From: Sipunculus nudus
Taxonomy: Eukaryota > Annelida > Sipuncula > Golfingiida > Sipunculidae
Reading direction: 5' to 3'
Length of the DNA stretch: 64,000 nt
Assembly: GCA_026874595.1 (NCBI GenBank)
Contig: CM049313.1
Span: forward strand, 48,099,659 to 48,163,658
The translations under genes and the position numbers were made by a program. Shown here piece after piece: positions 1 through 8,570 of the stretch. The notes below the pieces were generated by a model. It saw only the letters and a list, made by a program, of their open reading frames with translations, made no database searches and was not told the DNA's origin. Numbering within the stretch: position 1 is the first letter of the stretch; each line of letters begins with the position of its first letter.

Positions 1-788
1 GCACCTGCTGGTACAACAGTAAAATTGCTTTAATCCAGCCTGAAATGAAGCAGCATGAACATTTTATTTAATGTATAAAACAGATAAAGAACCAAAATGA
101 CAATGTTTTAAGATCGAAAGCGTTATCGGCTGATTGAGTGTAGTACCTGTGAATGCTAATGATACATAAAAACATAAGCACCACAAGATATTGGGGTTAA
201 TCGCCAAGGTTTAGGGCATGCCGACTATAATCATGGTTTCAATTCGGAAATCAGAGATAATTTCCATCGGAGCCTTTTGTGGCACTTATTTTGTGGAACC
301 GGAAGCCACTGCTGTACTTTTAAACTAGCACCTGAGGGTACTACAGTAAGACCCTTCAATCCAGCCTGAAATGAAGCAGCATGAAGGTTTAAATTATTGT
401 AAAGAAATGACGATAAAATAAATTAACAGTGTTTTAAGATCGAAACTGTTATCGGCTGATTGAGTCTAGTACCTGTGAATGCTAATGATGCATAGAAACA
501 TAAGCACCACAAGGTACTTGGGTTAATTGCCGAAGTTTCATCTGTAATATCGTCTACTAACTGTAAGGATGGTATCAAATAAGACCTGAGACGGAATTTT
601 CTTCGGACATTATGTGGCAGTTATCTTGTGGAGTCCGTAGGCACTGGTGTGTTTTTCAATTACCATCTAGGGGTACAACAGTAGGATTGCTTCAATCAAA
701 CTTAAAATGAAGCAGCATGAACATTTTAAGTAATATATGGAACAGATAAAGAAACAAAATGACAATGTTTTAAGATCGAAAGTGTGTT

Positions 789-1127
789 ATCGGCTGATTG
801 AGTCTAGTACCTGTGAATGCTAATGATGCATAGAAACATAAGCACCACAAGGTACTGGGGTTAATCGCCGAAGTTTCAACGGTTTTAGGGCATGCCGACT
901 ATAATCATGGATTCAATTCGGAAATCAGACATAATTTCCATCGGAGCCTTTTGTGGCACTTATTTTGTGGAGCCGGAATGAAATGTTGTACTTTTAAACT
1001 AGCACCTAGGGTTACAACAGTAAAATTGCTTCAATCCAGCCTGAAATGAAGCAGCATGAACATTCTGTTTTAAATGTTTAAAACAGATAAAGAACCAAAA
1101 TTACAATGTTTTAAGATCGAAACTGTT
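789..1127 (+). repeat. Type E satellite monomer, full length (exemplar)
   Basis: A 339-bp unit whose body reads GTTTCAACGGTTTTAGGGC, ATGCCGACTATAATCATGG, TTCGGAAATCAGACATAA and GTACTTTTAAACTAGCACC, then continues through the CTGAAATGAAGCAGCATG hairpin region to the next core. Full-length E occurs only near the left end (here, an altered copy at 125-450, and an E/C mosaic at 2762-3100). Every later E is a 219-bp deleted form, so this unit shows the state before the deletion. Confidence 0.85.
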
Positions 1128-1416
1128 ATCGGCTTATTAAGTGTAGTACCTGTGTATGCTAATGACGCATAGAAACATAAGCACCATAAGGTATTGGGGT
1201 TAATTGCCGAGAAACTCTGACATAATTTCCCTCGGAGCCTTTTGCGGCACTTATTTTGTGGAACCGGAAGCCACTGCTGTACTTTTAAACTAGCACCTAG
1301 GGTTACAACAGTTAGATTGCTTAAATCCAGCCTGAAATGAAGCAGCATGAACAGTTTATTTAATGTATAAAACAGACAAAGAACCAAAATAACAATGTTT
1401 TAAGATCTAAAGTGTT
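1128..1416 (+). repeat. Shortened D-like monomer, 289 bp
   Basis: The body jumps from TTGCCGA to GAAACTCTGACATAA at about 1210, so about 48 bp covering the body start and the GCCGCC stretch are missing. The rest is D-like (TCGGAGCCTTTTGCGGC, GGAAGCCACTGCTG). I saw this deletion only once, in line with the unamplified state of the left region. Confidence 0.8.
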
Positions 1417-1468
1417 ATCGGCTGATTAAGTCTAGTACCTGTGTATGCTAATGATGCATAGAAACATA

Positions 1469-1484
1469 AGCACCATAAGGTACT
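1469..1484 (+). promoter_or_regulatory. Dyad box 1, AGCACC-N4-GGTACT, core copy (exemplar)
   Basis: AGCACC ATAA GGTACT forms a 16-bp imperfect palindrome in which five of six positions per arm are symmetric (ACC/GGT inner, AG/CT outer). It is present in nearly every monomer with N4 = ATAA or ACAA. The form is that of a site for a dimeric DNA-binding protein. That role is inference, and no known factor is assigned. Confidence 0.45.
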
Positions 1485-1630
1485 GGGGTTAATCGCCGAA
1501 GGTTCTACAGTTACAGCTTCTGCCGCCTATCGATATGGTGTCAAATAGAAACTCTGACATAATTTCCATTGGACACTTTTTTTGGCATTTATCCTGTGGA
1601 ACCCGTAGGCACTGGTGTATATTTTCAACT

Positions 1631-1646
1631 AGCACCTAGGGGTACT
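1631..1646 (+). promoter_or_regulatory. Dyad box 2, AGCACC-N4-GGTACT, body copy (exemplar)
   Basis: AGCACC TAGG GGTACT lies 162 bp after box 1 and about 175 bp before the next one. Its integrity depends on class. It is complete in A. In C the last base is changed (GGTACA). In D the right half is broken (GTTACA). In B the left half is broken (AACATT). It is removed in the deleted E units. Confidence 0.45.
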
Positions 1647-1655
1647 ACAGTAAGA

Positions 1656-1684
1656 CTGCTTCAATCCAGCCTGAAATGAAGCAG
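1656..1684 (+). other. Short perfect inverted repeat CTGCTTCA / TGAAGCAG (exemplar)
   Basis: Arms of 8 bp at 1656-1663 and 1677-1684 flank a 13-nt spacer. A monomers have the perfect form. B has TTGCTTCA, pairing with one G-T. C has TTACTTCA, losing one pair. D keeps CTTCA/TGAAG or nearby pairs. The inner CTTCA/TGAAG is held in almost all classes. Confidence 0.5.
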
Positions 1685-1752
1685 CATGAAGGTATTAATT
1701 ATTGTAACGAAATGATGAAAAAAAATAACAGTGTTTTAAGATCGAAAGTGTT

Positions 1753-1846
1753 ATCGGCTGATTGAGTCTAGTACCTGTGAATGCTAATGATGCATAGAAA
1801 CATAAGCACCACAAGGTACTGGGGTTAATTGCCGAAGTTTCATCTA
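1753..1846 (+). other. Conserved monomer core (exemplar)
   Basis: From ATCGGCTGATTGAG to TTGCCGAAG the sequence is nearly the same in every monomer class, whereas the following body differs strongly between classes. Recurrent core changes are few: GATTGAG or GATTAAG; GTCTAG or GTGTAG; GTGAATG with CACAAGG, or GTGTATG with CATAAGG; three or four Gs after GGTACT; and TCGCC or TTGCC. F monomers and one 54.3-kb monomer (CGGATGATT) are the main deviants. The contrast resembles the constrained blocks of other satellites that bind a protein, but gene conversion restricted to this part would look the same. Confidence 0.7.
1770..1820 (+). other. Inverted repeat AGTACCTGTG / CACAAGGTACT in the core (exemplar)
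   Basis: The arms lie at 1770-1779 and 1810-1820, separated by 30 nt. They pair over 10 bp with one bulged A in the right arm. Monomers with GTGTATG on the left carry CATAAGGTACT on the right, which keeps the pairing with one G-T position. The arrangement is present in most monomers. The right arm overlaps the AGCACC-N4-GGTACT box. Confidence 0.6.
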
Positions 1847-2426
1847 TAATATCGTCTACTAACTGTAATGATGGTATCAAATAAGACCTGAGACGGTATT
1901 TTCTTCGGACATTATGTGGCAGTTATCTTGTGGAGTTTGTAATCACTGGAGCATTTTTCAATTAACATTTAGGGGTACTGCAGTATGATTGCTTGAATCA
2001 AACTTAAAATGAAGCAGCATGAACATTTTAAGTAATATATGGAACAGATAAAGAAACAAAATTACAATGTTTTAAGATCGAAAGCCTTATCGGCTGATTG
2101 AGTCTAGTACCTGTGTATGCTAATGATGCATAGAAACATAAGCGCCATAAGGTACTAGGGTTAATCGCCGAAGGTTCAATAATTACAGCTTCTGCCGCCT
2201 ATCGATATAGTGTCAAATAGAAGCTCTGACATAATTTTCATTGGACACTTTTTTGGCAGTTATCCTGTGGAACCCGTAGGCACTGGTGTACATTTTCAAC
2301 TAGCACCTAGAGGTACTACAGTAAGACTGCTTCAATCCAGCCTGAAATGAAGGAGCATGAAGGTTTTAATTAATGTAACAAAATGATGAAAAAATAAAAT
2401 AACAGTGTTTTAAGATCGAAAGTGTT

Positions 2427-3100
2427 ATCGGCTGATTAAGTCTAGTACCTGTGAATGCTAATGATGCATAGAAACATAAGCACCACAAGGTACTGGGGTC
2501 AATTGCCGAAGTCTGATCTATAATATCTTCTGCCAACTATAATAATGGTATCAAATAGCACCTAAGACGGCATTTTCATCGGACATTTTATGGCAGTTAT
2601 CTTGTGGAGCACGTAGGCACTTGTGTATTATTCAATTAACACCTAGGGGATCTACACTATGTTTGCTTCAATCGAGCCTGAAATGAAGCAGCATGAACAT
2701 TTAACTAATATATGGAACAGATAAAGAAACAAAATGACAATGTTTTAAGATCGAAAGCCTTATCGGCTGATTGAGTCTAGTACCTGTGAATGCTAATGAT
2801 GCATAGAAACATAAGCACCACAAGGTACTGGGGTTAATCGCCGAAGTTTCAACGGTTTTAGGGCATTCCGACTATAACGATGGTTTCAAATCGGAACCTA
2901 GACATAATTTCTATCGAAGCCTTTTGTGGCACTTATTTTGTGGAGCCGGAATCAAATGTTGTACTTTTAAACTAGCACCTAGGGTTACAACAGTAAAATT
3001 GCTTCAATCCAGCCTGAAATGTAGCAGCATGAACATTCTGTTTTTAATGTTTAAAACAGATAAAGAACCAAAATGACAATGTTTTAAGATCGAAAGTGTT
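2427..3100 (+). repeat. F + full-length E/C mosaic pair, apparent ancestor of the F-deleted-E pair
   Basis: An F monomer (2427-2761) is followed directly by a full-length E-type monomer (2762-3100) with GTTTCAACGGTTTTAGGGC and GGAATCAAATGTTGTAC. Its middle reads TTTCAAATCGGAACC and TATCGAAGCC, as in type C, so it is an E/C mosaic. Ten later loci have F (or its fused form) followed by E with an internal deletion; this pair shows the same order before the deletion. Confidence 0.7.
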
Positions 3101-3436
3101 ATCGGCTGATTAAGTCTAGTACCTGTGTATGCTAATGACGCATAGATACATAAGCACCATAAGGTACTGGAGTTAATCGCCGAAGGTTCAACAGTTTCAG
3201 ATTTTGCCGCCTATCGCTATGGTGACAAATAGAAACTCTGACATAATTTCCCTTGGAGCCTTTTGCGGCACTTATTTTGTGGAACCGAAGCCACTGCTGT
3301 ACTTTTAAACAAGCACCTAGGGTTACAACAGTTAGATTGCTTCAATCCAGCCTGAAATGAAGCAGCATGAACAGTTTATTTAATGTATAAAACAGATAAA
3401 GAACCAAAATAACAATGTTTTAAGATCTAAAGTGTT

Positions 3437-4089
3437 ATCGGCTGATTAAGTCTAGTACCTGTGTATGCTAATGATGCATAGTAACATAAGCACCATAAGG
3501 TACTGGGTTAATCGCCGAAGTTTCAACTGTTTAAGCGCATTCCGACTGTAATGATGGTTTCAAATCATAACCCAGACATAATTTCTATCGAAGCCTTTTG
3601 TGGCACTTATTTCGTGGAGCCCGAAGCCACGGTTGTACTTTCAACTAGCACCTACAGGTACAACAGTAAGATCACTTCAATCAAGCCTGAAAAGAAGCAG
3701 CATGGACATTTTATTAATGTATAAAACAGATAAAGAACCAAAATTACAATCTTTTAAGATTAAGTGTAGTACCTGTGTATGCTAATGATGCATAGAAACA
3801 TAAGCACCATAAGGTACTGGGGTTAATCGCCGAAGGTTCAACAGATACAGCTTTTGCCGCCTATCGATATGGTGACAAATAGAAACTCTGGCATAATTTC
3901 CATTGGACACTTTTTTTGGCATTTATCCTGTGGAACCCGTAGGCACTGGTGTATATTTTCAACTAGCACCTAGGGGTACTACAGTAAGACTGCTTCAATC
4001 CAGCCTGAAATGAAGCAGCATGAAGGTTTTAATTATTGTAACAAAATGATGAAAAAATAAAATAACAGTGTTTTAAGATCGAAAGTGTT
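3437..4089 (+). repeat. C monomer and A2-like monomer with a 20-bp core deletion between them
   Basis: At about 3758 the sequence CTTTTAAGATTAAGTGTAG replaces the normal run GATCGAAAGTGTTATCGGCTGATTAAG, removing about 20 bp including ATCGGCTGA. The duplication that recurs at 7011 begins at this point, so the scar lies at or near a recombination junction. Confidence 0.7.
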
Positions 4090-5335
4090 ATCGGCTGATT
4101 GAGTCTAGTACCTGTGAATGCTAATGATGCATAGAAACATAAGCACCACAAGGTACTGGGGTTAATCGCCGAAGTGTCATCTATAATATCGTCTACTAAC
4201 TGTAATGATGGTATCAAATAAGACCTGAGACGGTATTTTTTGTTCGGACATTATGTGGCAGTTATCTTGTGGAGTCCGTTATCACTGGAGCATTTTTCAA
4301 TTAACATTTAGGGGTACTACAGTATGATTGCTTCAATCAAACTTAAAATGAAGCAGCATAAACATTTTAAGTAATATATGGAACAGATAAAGAAACAAAA
4401 TGACAATGTTTTAAGATCGAAAGCCTTATCGGCTGATTGAGTCTAGTACCTGTGAATGCTAATGATGCATAGAAACATAAGCACCACAAGGTACTGGGGT
4501 TAATCGCCGAAGTGTCATCTATAATATCGTCTACTAACTGTAATGATGGTATCAAATAAGACCTGAGACGGTATTTTTTCTTCGGACATTATGTGGCAGT
4601 TATCTTGTGGAGTCCGTTATCACTGGAGCATTTTTCAATTAACATTTAGGGGTACTACAGTATGATTGCTTCAATCAAACTTAAAATGAAGCAGCATGAA
4701 CATTTTAAGTAATATATGGAACAGATAAAGAAACAAAATGACCATGTTTTAAGATTGAAAGCCTTATCGGCTGATTGAGTCTAGTACCTGTGATTGCTAA
4801 TGATGCATAGAAACATAAGCACCACAAGGTACTGGGGTTAATCGCCGAAGGTTCAACATTTACAGATTTTGCCGCCTCTCGCTATGGTGACAAATAGAAA
4901 CTCTGACATAATTTCCTCTTAGCCTTTTGCGGCATTTATTTTGTGGAACCGGAAGCCACTGCTGTACTTTTAAACTAGCACCTAGGGTTACAACAGTTAG
5001 ATTGCTTCAATCTAGCCTGAAGTGAAGCAGCATGAACTTTTTTTTAATGTATAAAACAGATAAAGAACCAAAATGACAATGTTTTAAGATCGAAAGCGTT
5101 ATCGGCTGATTGAGTGTAATACCTGTGTATGCTAATGATGCATAGAAACATAAGCACCATAAGGTACTGGGGTTAATCGCCGAAGGTTCAACAGTTACAG
5201 CTTCTGCCGCCTATCGATATGGTGTCAAATAGAAACTCAGACATAATTTCCATTGGACACTTTTTTTGGCATTTATCCTGTGGAACCCGTAGGCACTGGT
5301 GTATATTTTCAACTAGCACCTAGGGGTACTACAGT
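3758..5335 (+). repeat. Segmental copy 1 of the 3253-bp-offset pair (A, B, B, D, A)
   Basis: This stretch recurs at 7011-8570, shifted by 3253 bp, with only scattered differences (for example GGTACTGGGG against GGTTCTGGGG, and ATTTCCTCTTAGCC against ATTTCCTCGGAGCC). The order is A2-like, B, B, D, A. The presence of two adjacent B units is a signature of the segment. Confidence 0.85.
4766..5100 (+). repeat. Type D satellite monomer (exemplar)
   Basis: A 335-bp unit. The body starts GGTTCAACATTTACAG and reads TTTTGCCGCCTCTCGC, TATTTTGTGGAACCGGAAGCC, ACTGCTGTACTTTTAAAC and AGCACC-TAGG-GTTACA. It then has TCTAGCCTGAAGTGAAGC and a run of seven to nine Ts before AATGTATAAAAC. The second dyad box has lost its right half (GTTACA instead of GGTACT). 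D copies occur among others at 8019-8353, 13671, 21.7 kb, 31.3 kb, 32.3 kb, 37.0 kb, 40.0 kb, 44.5 kb, 49.4 kb, 52.7 kb and 61.1 kb. Confidence 0.88.
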
Positions 5336-5775
5336 AAGACTGCTTCAATCCAGCCTGAAATGAAGCAGCATGAAGGTTTTTAATTATTGCAACAAAATGA
5401 TGAAAAAATGAAATAACAGTGTTTTAAGATCGAAAGTGTTATCGGCTGATTGATACTAGTACCTGTGAATGCTAATGATGCATAGAAACATAAGCACCAC
5501 AAGGTACTGGGGTTAATCGCCGAAGTTTCAACTGTTTAAGCGCATTCCGACTATAATGATGGTTTCAAATCGGAACCGAGACATAATTTCTATCGAAGCC
5601 TTTTCCGGCACTTATTTCTTGGAGCCCGAAGCCACGGTTGTACTTTCAACTAGCACCTAGTGGTACAACAGTAAGATTACTTCAATCAAGCCTAAAATGA
5701 AGCAGCATGGACATTTTATTAATGTATAAAACAAATAAATAACCAAAATTACAATGTTTTAAGATCGAAAGTGTT

Positions 5776-6109
5776 ATCGGCTGATTGAGTCTAGTACCTG
5801 TGAATGCTAATGATGCATAGTAACATAAGCACCACAAGGTACTGGGTTAATCGCCGAAGTTTCAACTGTTTAAGCGCATTCCGACTATAATGATGGTTTC
5901 AAATCGGAACCCAAACATAATTTCTATCGAAGCCTTTTGTGGCACTTATTTCGTGGAGCCCGAAGCCACGGTTGTACTTTCAACTAGCACCTACTGGTAC
6001 AACAGTAAGATTACTTCAATCAGGCCTGAAATGAAGCAGCATGGACATTTTATAAATGTATAAAACAGATAAAGAACCAAAATTACAATGTTTTAAGATC
6101 TAAAGTGTT
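5776..6109 (+). repeat. Type C satellite monomer (exemplar)
   Basis: A 334-bp unit. The body starts GTTTCAACTGTTTAAGCGC and continues CCGACTATAATGATGG, TTTCAAATCGGAACCC, TATCGAAGCCTTTTGTGG, TTCGTGGAGCCCGAAGCC and AGCACC-TACT-GGTACA. The core leading into C bodies typically has three Gs (GGTACTGGGTTAA), while other classes have four; this one-base indel is a useful class marker. C units often occur in pairs (5441 and 5776; 9014 and 9349; 11030 and 11365). Confidence 0.9.
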
Positions 6110-6448
6110 ATCGGCTGATTAAGTCTAGTACCTGTGTATGCTAATGACGCATAGAAACATAAGCACCATAAGGTACTGGGGTTAATTGCCAAAGGTTCAA
6201 CAGATAAAGCTTTTGCCGCCTGTCGATATGGTGTCAAATAGAAACTCTGGCATAATTTCCATTGGACAATTTTTTGGTAGTTATCCTGTGGAACCCGTAG
6301 GCACTGTTGTATATTTTCAACTAGCACCTAGGGGTACTACAGTAAGACTGCTTCAATCCAGCCTGAAATGAAGCAGCATGAAGGTTTTAATTAATGTAAC
6401 AAAATGATGAAAAAATAAAAAAAACAGTGTTTTAAGATCGAAAGTGTT
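6110..6448 (+). repeat. Type A2 satellite monomer (exemplar)
   Basis: A 339-bp variant of A marked by GGTTCAACAGATAAAGC (usually CAGATACAGC), CTGGCATAATTTCC, TTGGACAATTTTTTGGTAG and GCACTGTTGTATATTTTC. The GTAGTTATCC stretch resembles the B body (GCAGTTATCT), so A2 may be an A/B exchange product. A2 recurs in the 1346-bp blocks and the 10.6-kb duplicated segments. Confidence 0.8.
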
Positions 6449-6784
6449 ATCGGCTGATTGAGTCCAGTATCTGTGAATGCTAATGATGCATTGAAACATA
6501 AGAACCACAAAGTACTCGGGTTAATCGCCGAAGTCTCATCTATAATATCTTCTGCCACCTATAATAATGGTATCAAATAGCACCTGAGACGGCATTTTAA
6601 TCGAACATTTCATGGCAGTTATCTTGTGGAGCAGGTAGGCACTGGTGTATTTTTCAATTAAAACCTTGGGTTACAAAAGTAATTTTGCTTTAATCCAGCC
6701 TGAAATGAAGCAGCATGAACATTTTATTTAATGTAAAAAACAGATAAAGAACCAAAATGACAATGTTTTAAGATCGAAAGCGTT
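6449..6784 (+). repeat. Type F satellite monomer (exemplar, first F upstream of a deleted E)
   Basis: A 336-bp unit. The body starts GTCTCATCTATAATATCTTC and continues CCACCTATAATAATGG, AGCACCTGAGACGGC, GAACATTTCATGGCAG, TGGAGCAGGTAGGCAC and AAACCTTGGGTTAC. Its core has unusual changes: GCATTGAAACATAAGAACC and AAAGTACTCGGG, which weaken the otherwise constant first dyad box to AGAACC-ACAA-AGTACT. Further full F copies start at 25063, 35663, 43245, 48176 and 51423, each exactly 336 bp before a deleted E. An older F lies at 2427-2761. Confidence 0.88.
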
Positions 6785-7003
6785 ATCGGCTGATTGAGTG
6801 TAGAACCTGTGAATGCTAATGATACACAAAAAAATAAGCACCACAAGGTACTGGGGTTAATCGCCGAGGTTTCAACTGTTTTAGGGCATGCCGACTATAA
6901 TCATGGTTTCAATTCGGAAATCAGACATAATTTCCATCGGAGCCTTTTCTGGCACTTATTTCGTGGAGCCGGAATCAAATGTTGTACTTTTAAACAAAGT
7001 GTT
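6785..7003 (+). repeat. Deleted E unit, 219 bp (1 of 10)
   Basis: The E body runs to GTACTTTTAAAC and then joins AAAGTGTTATCGG of the next core at 6995/6996. It lacks about 118 bp, including dyad box 2 and the CTGCTTCA hairpin. This copy has TTTTCTGGC where later copies have TTTTGTGGC. It follows F and precedes an A2-like unit. Confidence 0.9.
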
Positions 7004-7010
7004 ATCGGCT

Positions 7011-8570
7011 GATTAAGTGTAGTACCTGTGTATGCTAATGATGCATAGAAACATAAGCACCATAAGGTACTGGGGTTAATCGCCGAAGGTTCAACAGATA
7101 CAGCTTTTGCCGCCTATCGATATGGTGACAAATAAAAACTCTGGCATAATTTCCATTGGACACTTTTTTTGGCATTTATCCTGTGGAACCCGTAGGCACT
7201 GGTGTATATTTTCAACTAGCACCTAGGGGTACTACAGTAAGACTGCTTCAATCCAGCCTGAAATGAAGCAGCATGAAGGTTTTAATTATTGTAACAAAAT
7301 GATGAAAAAATAAAATAACAGTGTTTTAAGATCGAAAGTGTTATCGGCTGATTGAGTCTAGTACCTGTGAATGCTAATGATGCATAGAAACATAAGCACC
7401 ACAAGGTTCTGGGGTTAATCGCCGAAGTGTCATCTATAATATCGTCTACTAACTGTAATGATGGTATCAAATAAGACCTGAGACGGTATTTTTTCTTCGG
7501 ACATTATGTGGCAGTTATCTTGTGGAGTCCGTTATCACTGGAGCATTTTTCAATTAACATTTAGGGGTACTACAGTATGATTGCTTCAATCAAACTTAAA
7601 ATGAAGCAGCATAAACATTTTAAGTAATATATGGAACAGATAAAGAAACAAAATGACAATGTTTTAAGATCGAAAGCCTTATCGGCTGATTGAGTCTAGT
7701 ACCTGTGAATGCTAATGATGCATAGAAACATAAGCACCACAAGGTACTGGGGTTAATCGCCGAAGTGTCATCTATAATATCGTCTACTAACTGTAATGAT
7801 GGTATCAAATAAGACCTGAGACGGTATTTTTTCTTCGGACATTATGTGGCAGTTATCTTGTGGAGTCCGTTATCACTGGAGCATTTTTCAATTAACATTT
7901 AGGGGTACTACAGTATGATTGCTTCAATCAAACTTAAAATGAAGCAGCATGAACATTTTAAGTAATATATGGAACAGATAAAGAAACAAAATGACCATGT
8001 TTTAAGATTGAAAGCCTTATCGGCTGATTGAGTCTAGTACCTGTGAATGCTAATGATGCATAGAAACATAAGCACAACAAGGTACTGGGGTTAATCGCCG
8101 AAGGTTCAACATTTACAGATTTTGCCGCCTCTCGCTATGGTGACAAATAGAAACTGTGACATAATTTCCTCGGAGCCTTTTGCGGCACTTATTTTGTGGA
8201 ACCGGAAGCCACTGCTGTACTTTTAAACTAGCACCTAGGGTTACAACAGTTAGATTGCTTCAATCTAGCCTGAAGTGAAGCAGCATGAACTTTTTTTTAA
8301 TGTATAAAACAGATAAAGAACCAAAATGACAATGTTTTAAGATCGAAAGCGTTATCGGCTGATTGAGTGTAATACCTGTGTATGCTAAGGATGCATAGAA
8401 ACATAAGCACCATAAGGTACTGGGATAAATCGCCGAAGGTTCAACAGTTATCGATTTGGTGTCAAATAGAAACTCTGACATAATTTCCATTGGACACTTT
8501 TTTGGCATTTATCCTGTGGAACCCGTAGGCACTGGTGTATATTTTCAACTAGCACCTAGGGGTACTACAG
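7011..8570 (+). repeat. Segmental copy 2 of the 3253-bp-offset pair
   Basis: This is the partner of 3758-5335. It starts immediately after the first deleted E unit. The final A monomer of this copy carries its own 16-bp deletion at about 8450 (CAGTTA joined to TCGATTTGG), which the first copy lacks, so that deletion happened after the duplication. Confidence 0.85.

Larger units (their letters stand above)
1417..1752 (+). repeat. Type A satellite monomer (exemplar)
   Basis: A 336-bp unit measured from one ATCGGCTGA to the next. After the core, the body starts GGTTCTACAG here (usually GGTTCAACAG) and carries CGCCTATCGATATGG, with the 8-bp palindrome TATCGATA. It then reads CCATTGGACAC, TCCTGTGGAACCCGTAGG and AGCACC-TAGG-GGTACT. 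A-rich runs (AAATGATGAAAAAA) follow just before the next core. A is among the commonest classes. The core leading into A bodies usually has GATTAAGT or GAGTGTAG and the GTGTATG/CATAAGG variants. A subtype, A2, has CAGATACAG, CTGGCATAA, ACAATTTTTTGG and CACTGTTGTAT (exemplar 6110-6448). Confidence 0.9.
1753..2088 (+). repeat. Type B satellite monomer (exemplar)
   Basis: A 336-bp unit. The body starts GTTTCATCTATAATATCG and continues TCTACTAACTGTAATGATGG, GACCTGAGACGG, TTCTTCGGACATTATGTGG and CACTGGAGCATTTTTC. The second dyad box is degraded on its left side: AACATT-TAGG-GGTACT instead of AGCACC. The unit ends with ATATATGGAACAGATAAAG or, in mosaic copies, an A-like tail. The minus strand is open for about 62 codons across B body plus core, so the same short frame recurs many times. 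That recurrence reflects copying of the repeat and I do not treat it as a gene. Confidence 0.9.
1..3757 (+). repeat. Divergent, non-duplicated left part of the array
   Basis: About eleven monomers in the order E-like, B, E, D (shortened), A, B, A, F, E/C mosaic, D-like, C. They differ from one another and from later monomers more than monomers elsewhere do. I found no long near-identical copy of any stretch here in the rest of the window. Several carry private changes: GCCAAGGTTTAGGG near 208-221 lacks part of the usual body start, and GCGCC replaces GCACC near 2150. This is the only region with full-length E monomers. It looks like older or less homogenised satellite, as found towards array edges, but the edge itself is not visible. 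Confidence 0.75.

Noticed and set aside
1630-1860. RNA polymerase III A and B boxes (TAGCACCTAGGGG and GGTTCAAC)
   Set aside because: Each has several mismatches, the B-like word lacks the invariant TTCGA form, and the spacing and order do not fit a tRNA- or SINE-type promoter. No tRNA fold was seen.
3600-3680. CENP-B-box-like word TTCGTGGAGCCCGAA in C monomers
   Set aside because: It resembles the start of the 17-bp CENP-B box but fails the required core pattern TTCG-N4-A-N2-CGGG, both at the A and in the CGGG part.
6785-7003. Deleted E unit as a mobile-element insertion or excision site
   Set aside because: There is no target-site duplication, terminal repeat or foreign sequence; the unit is simply E body joined to the next core.
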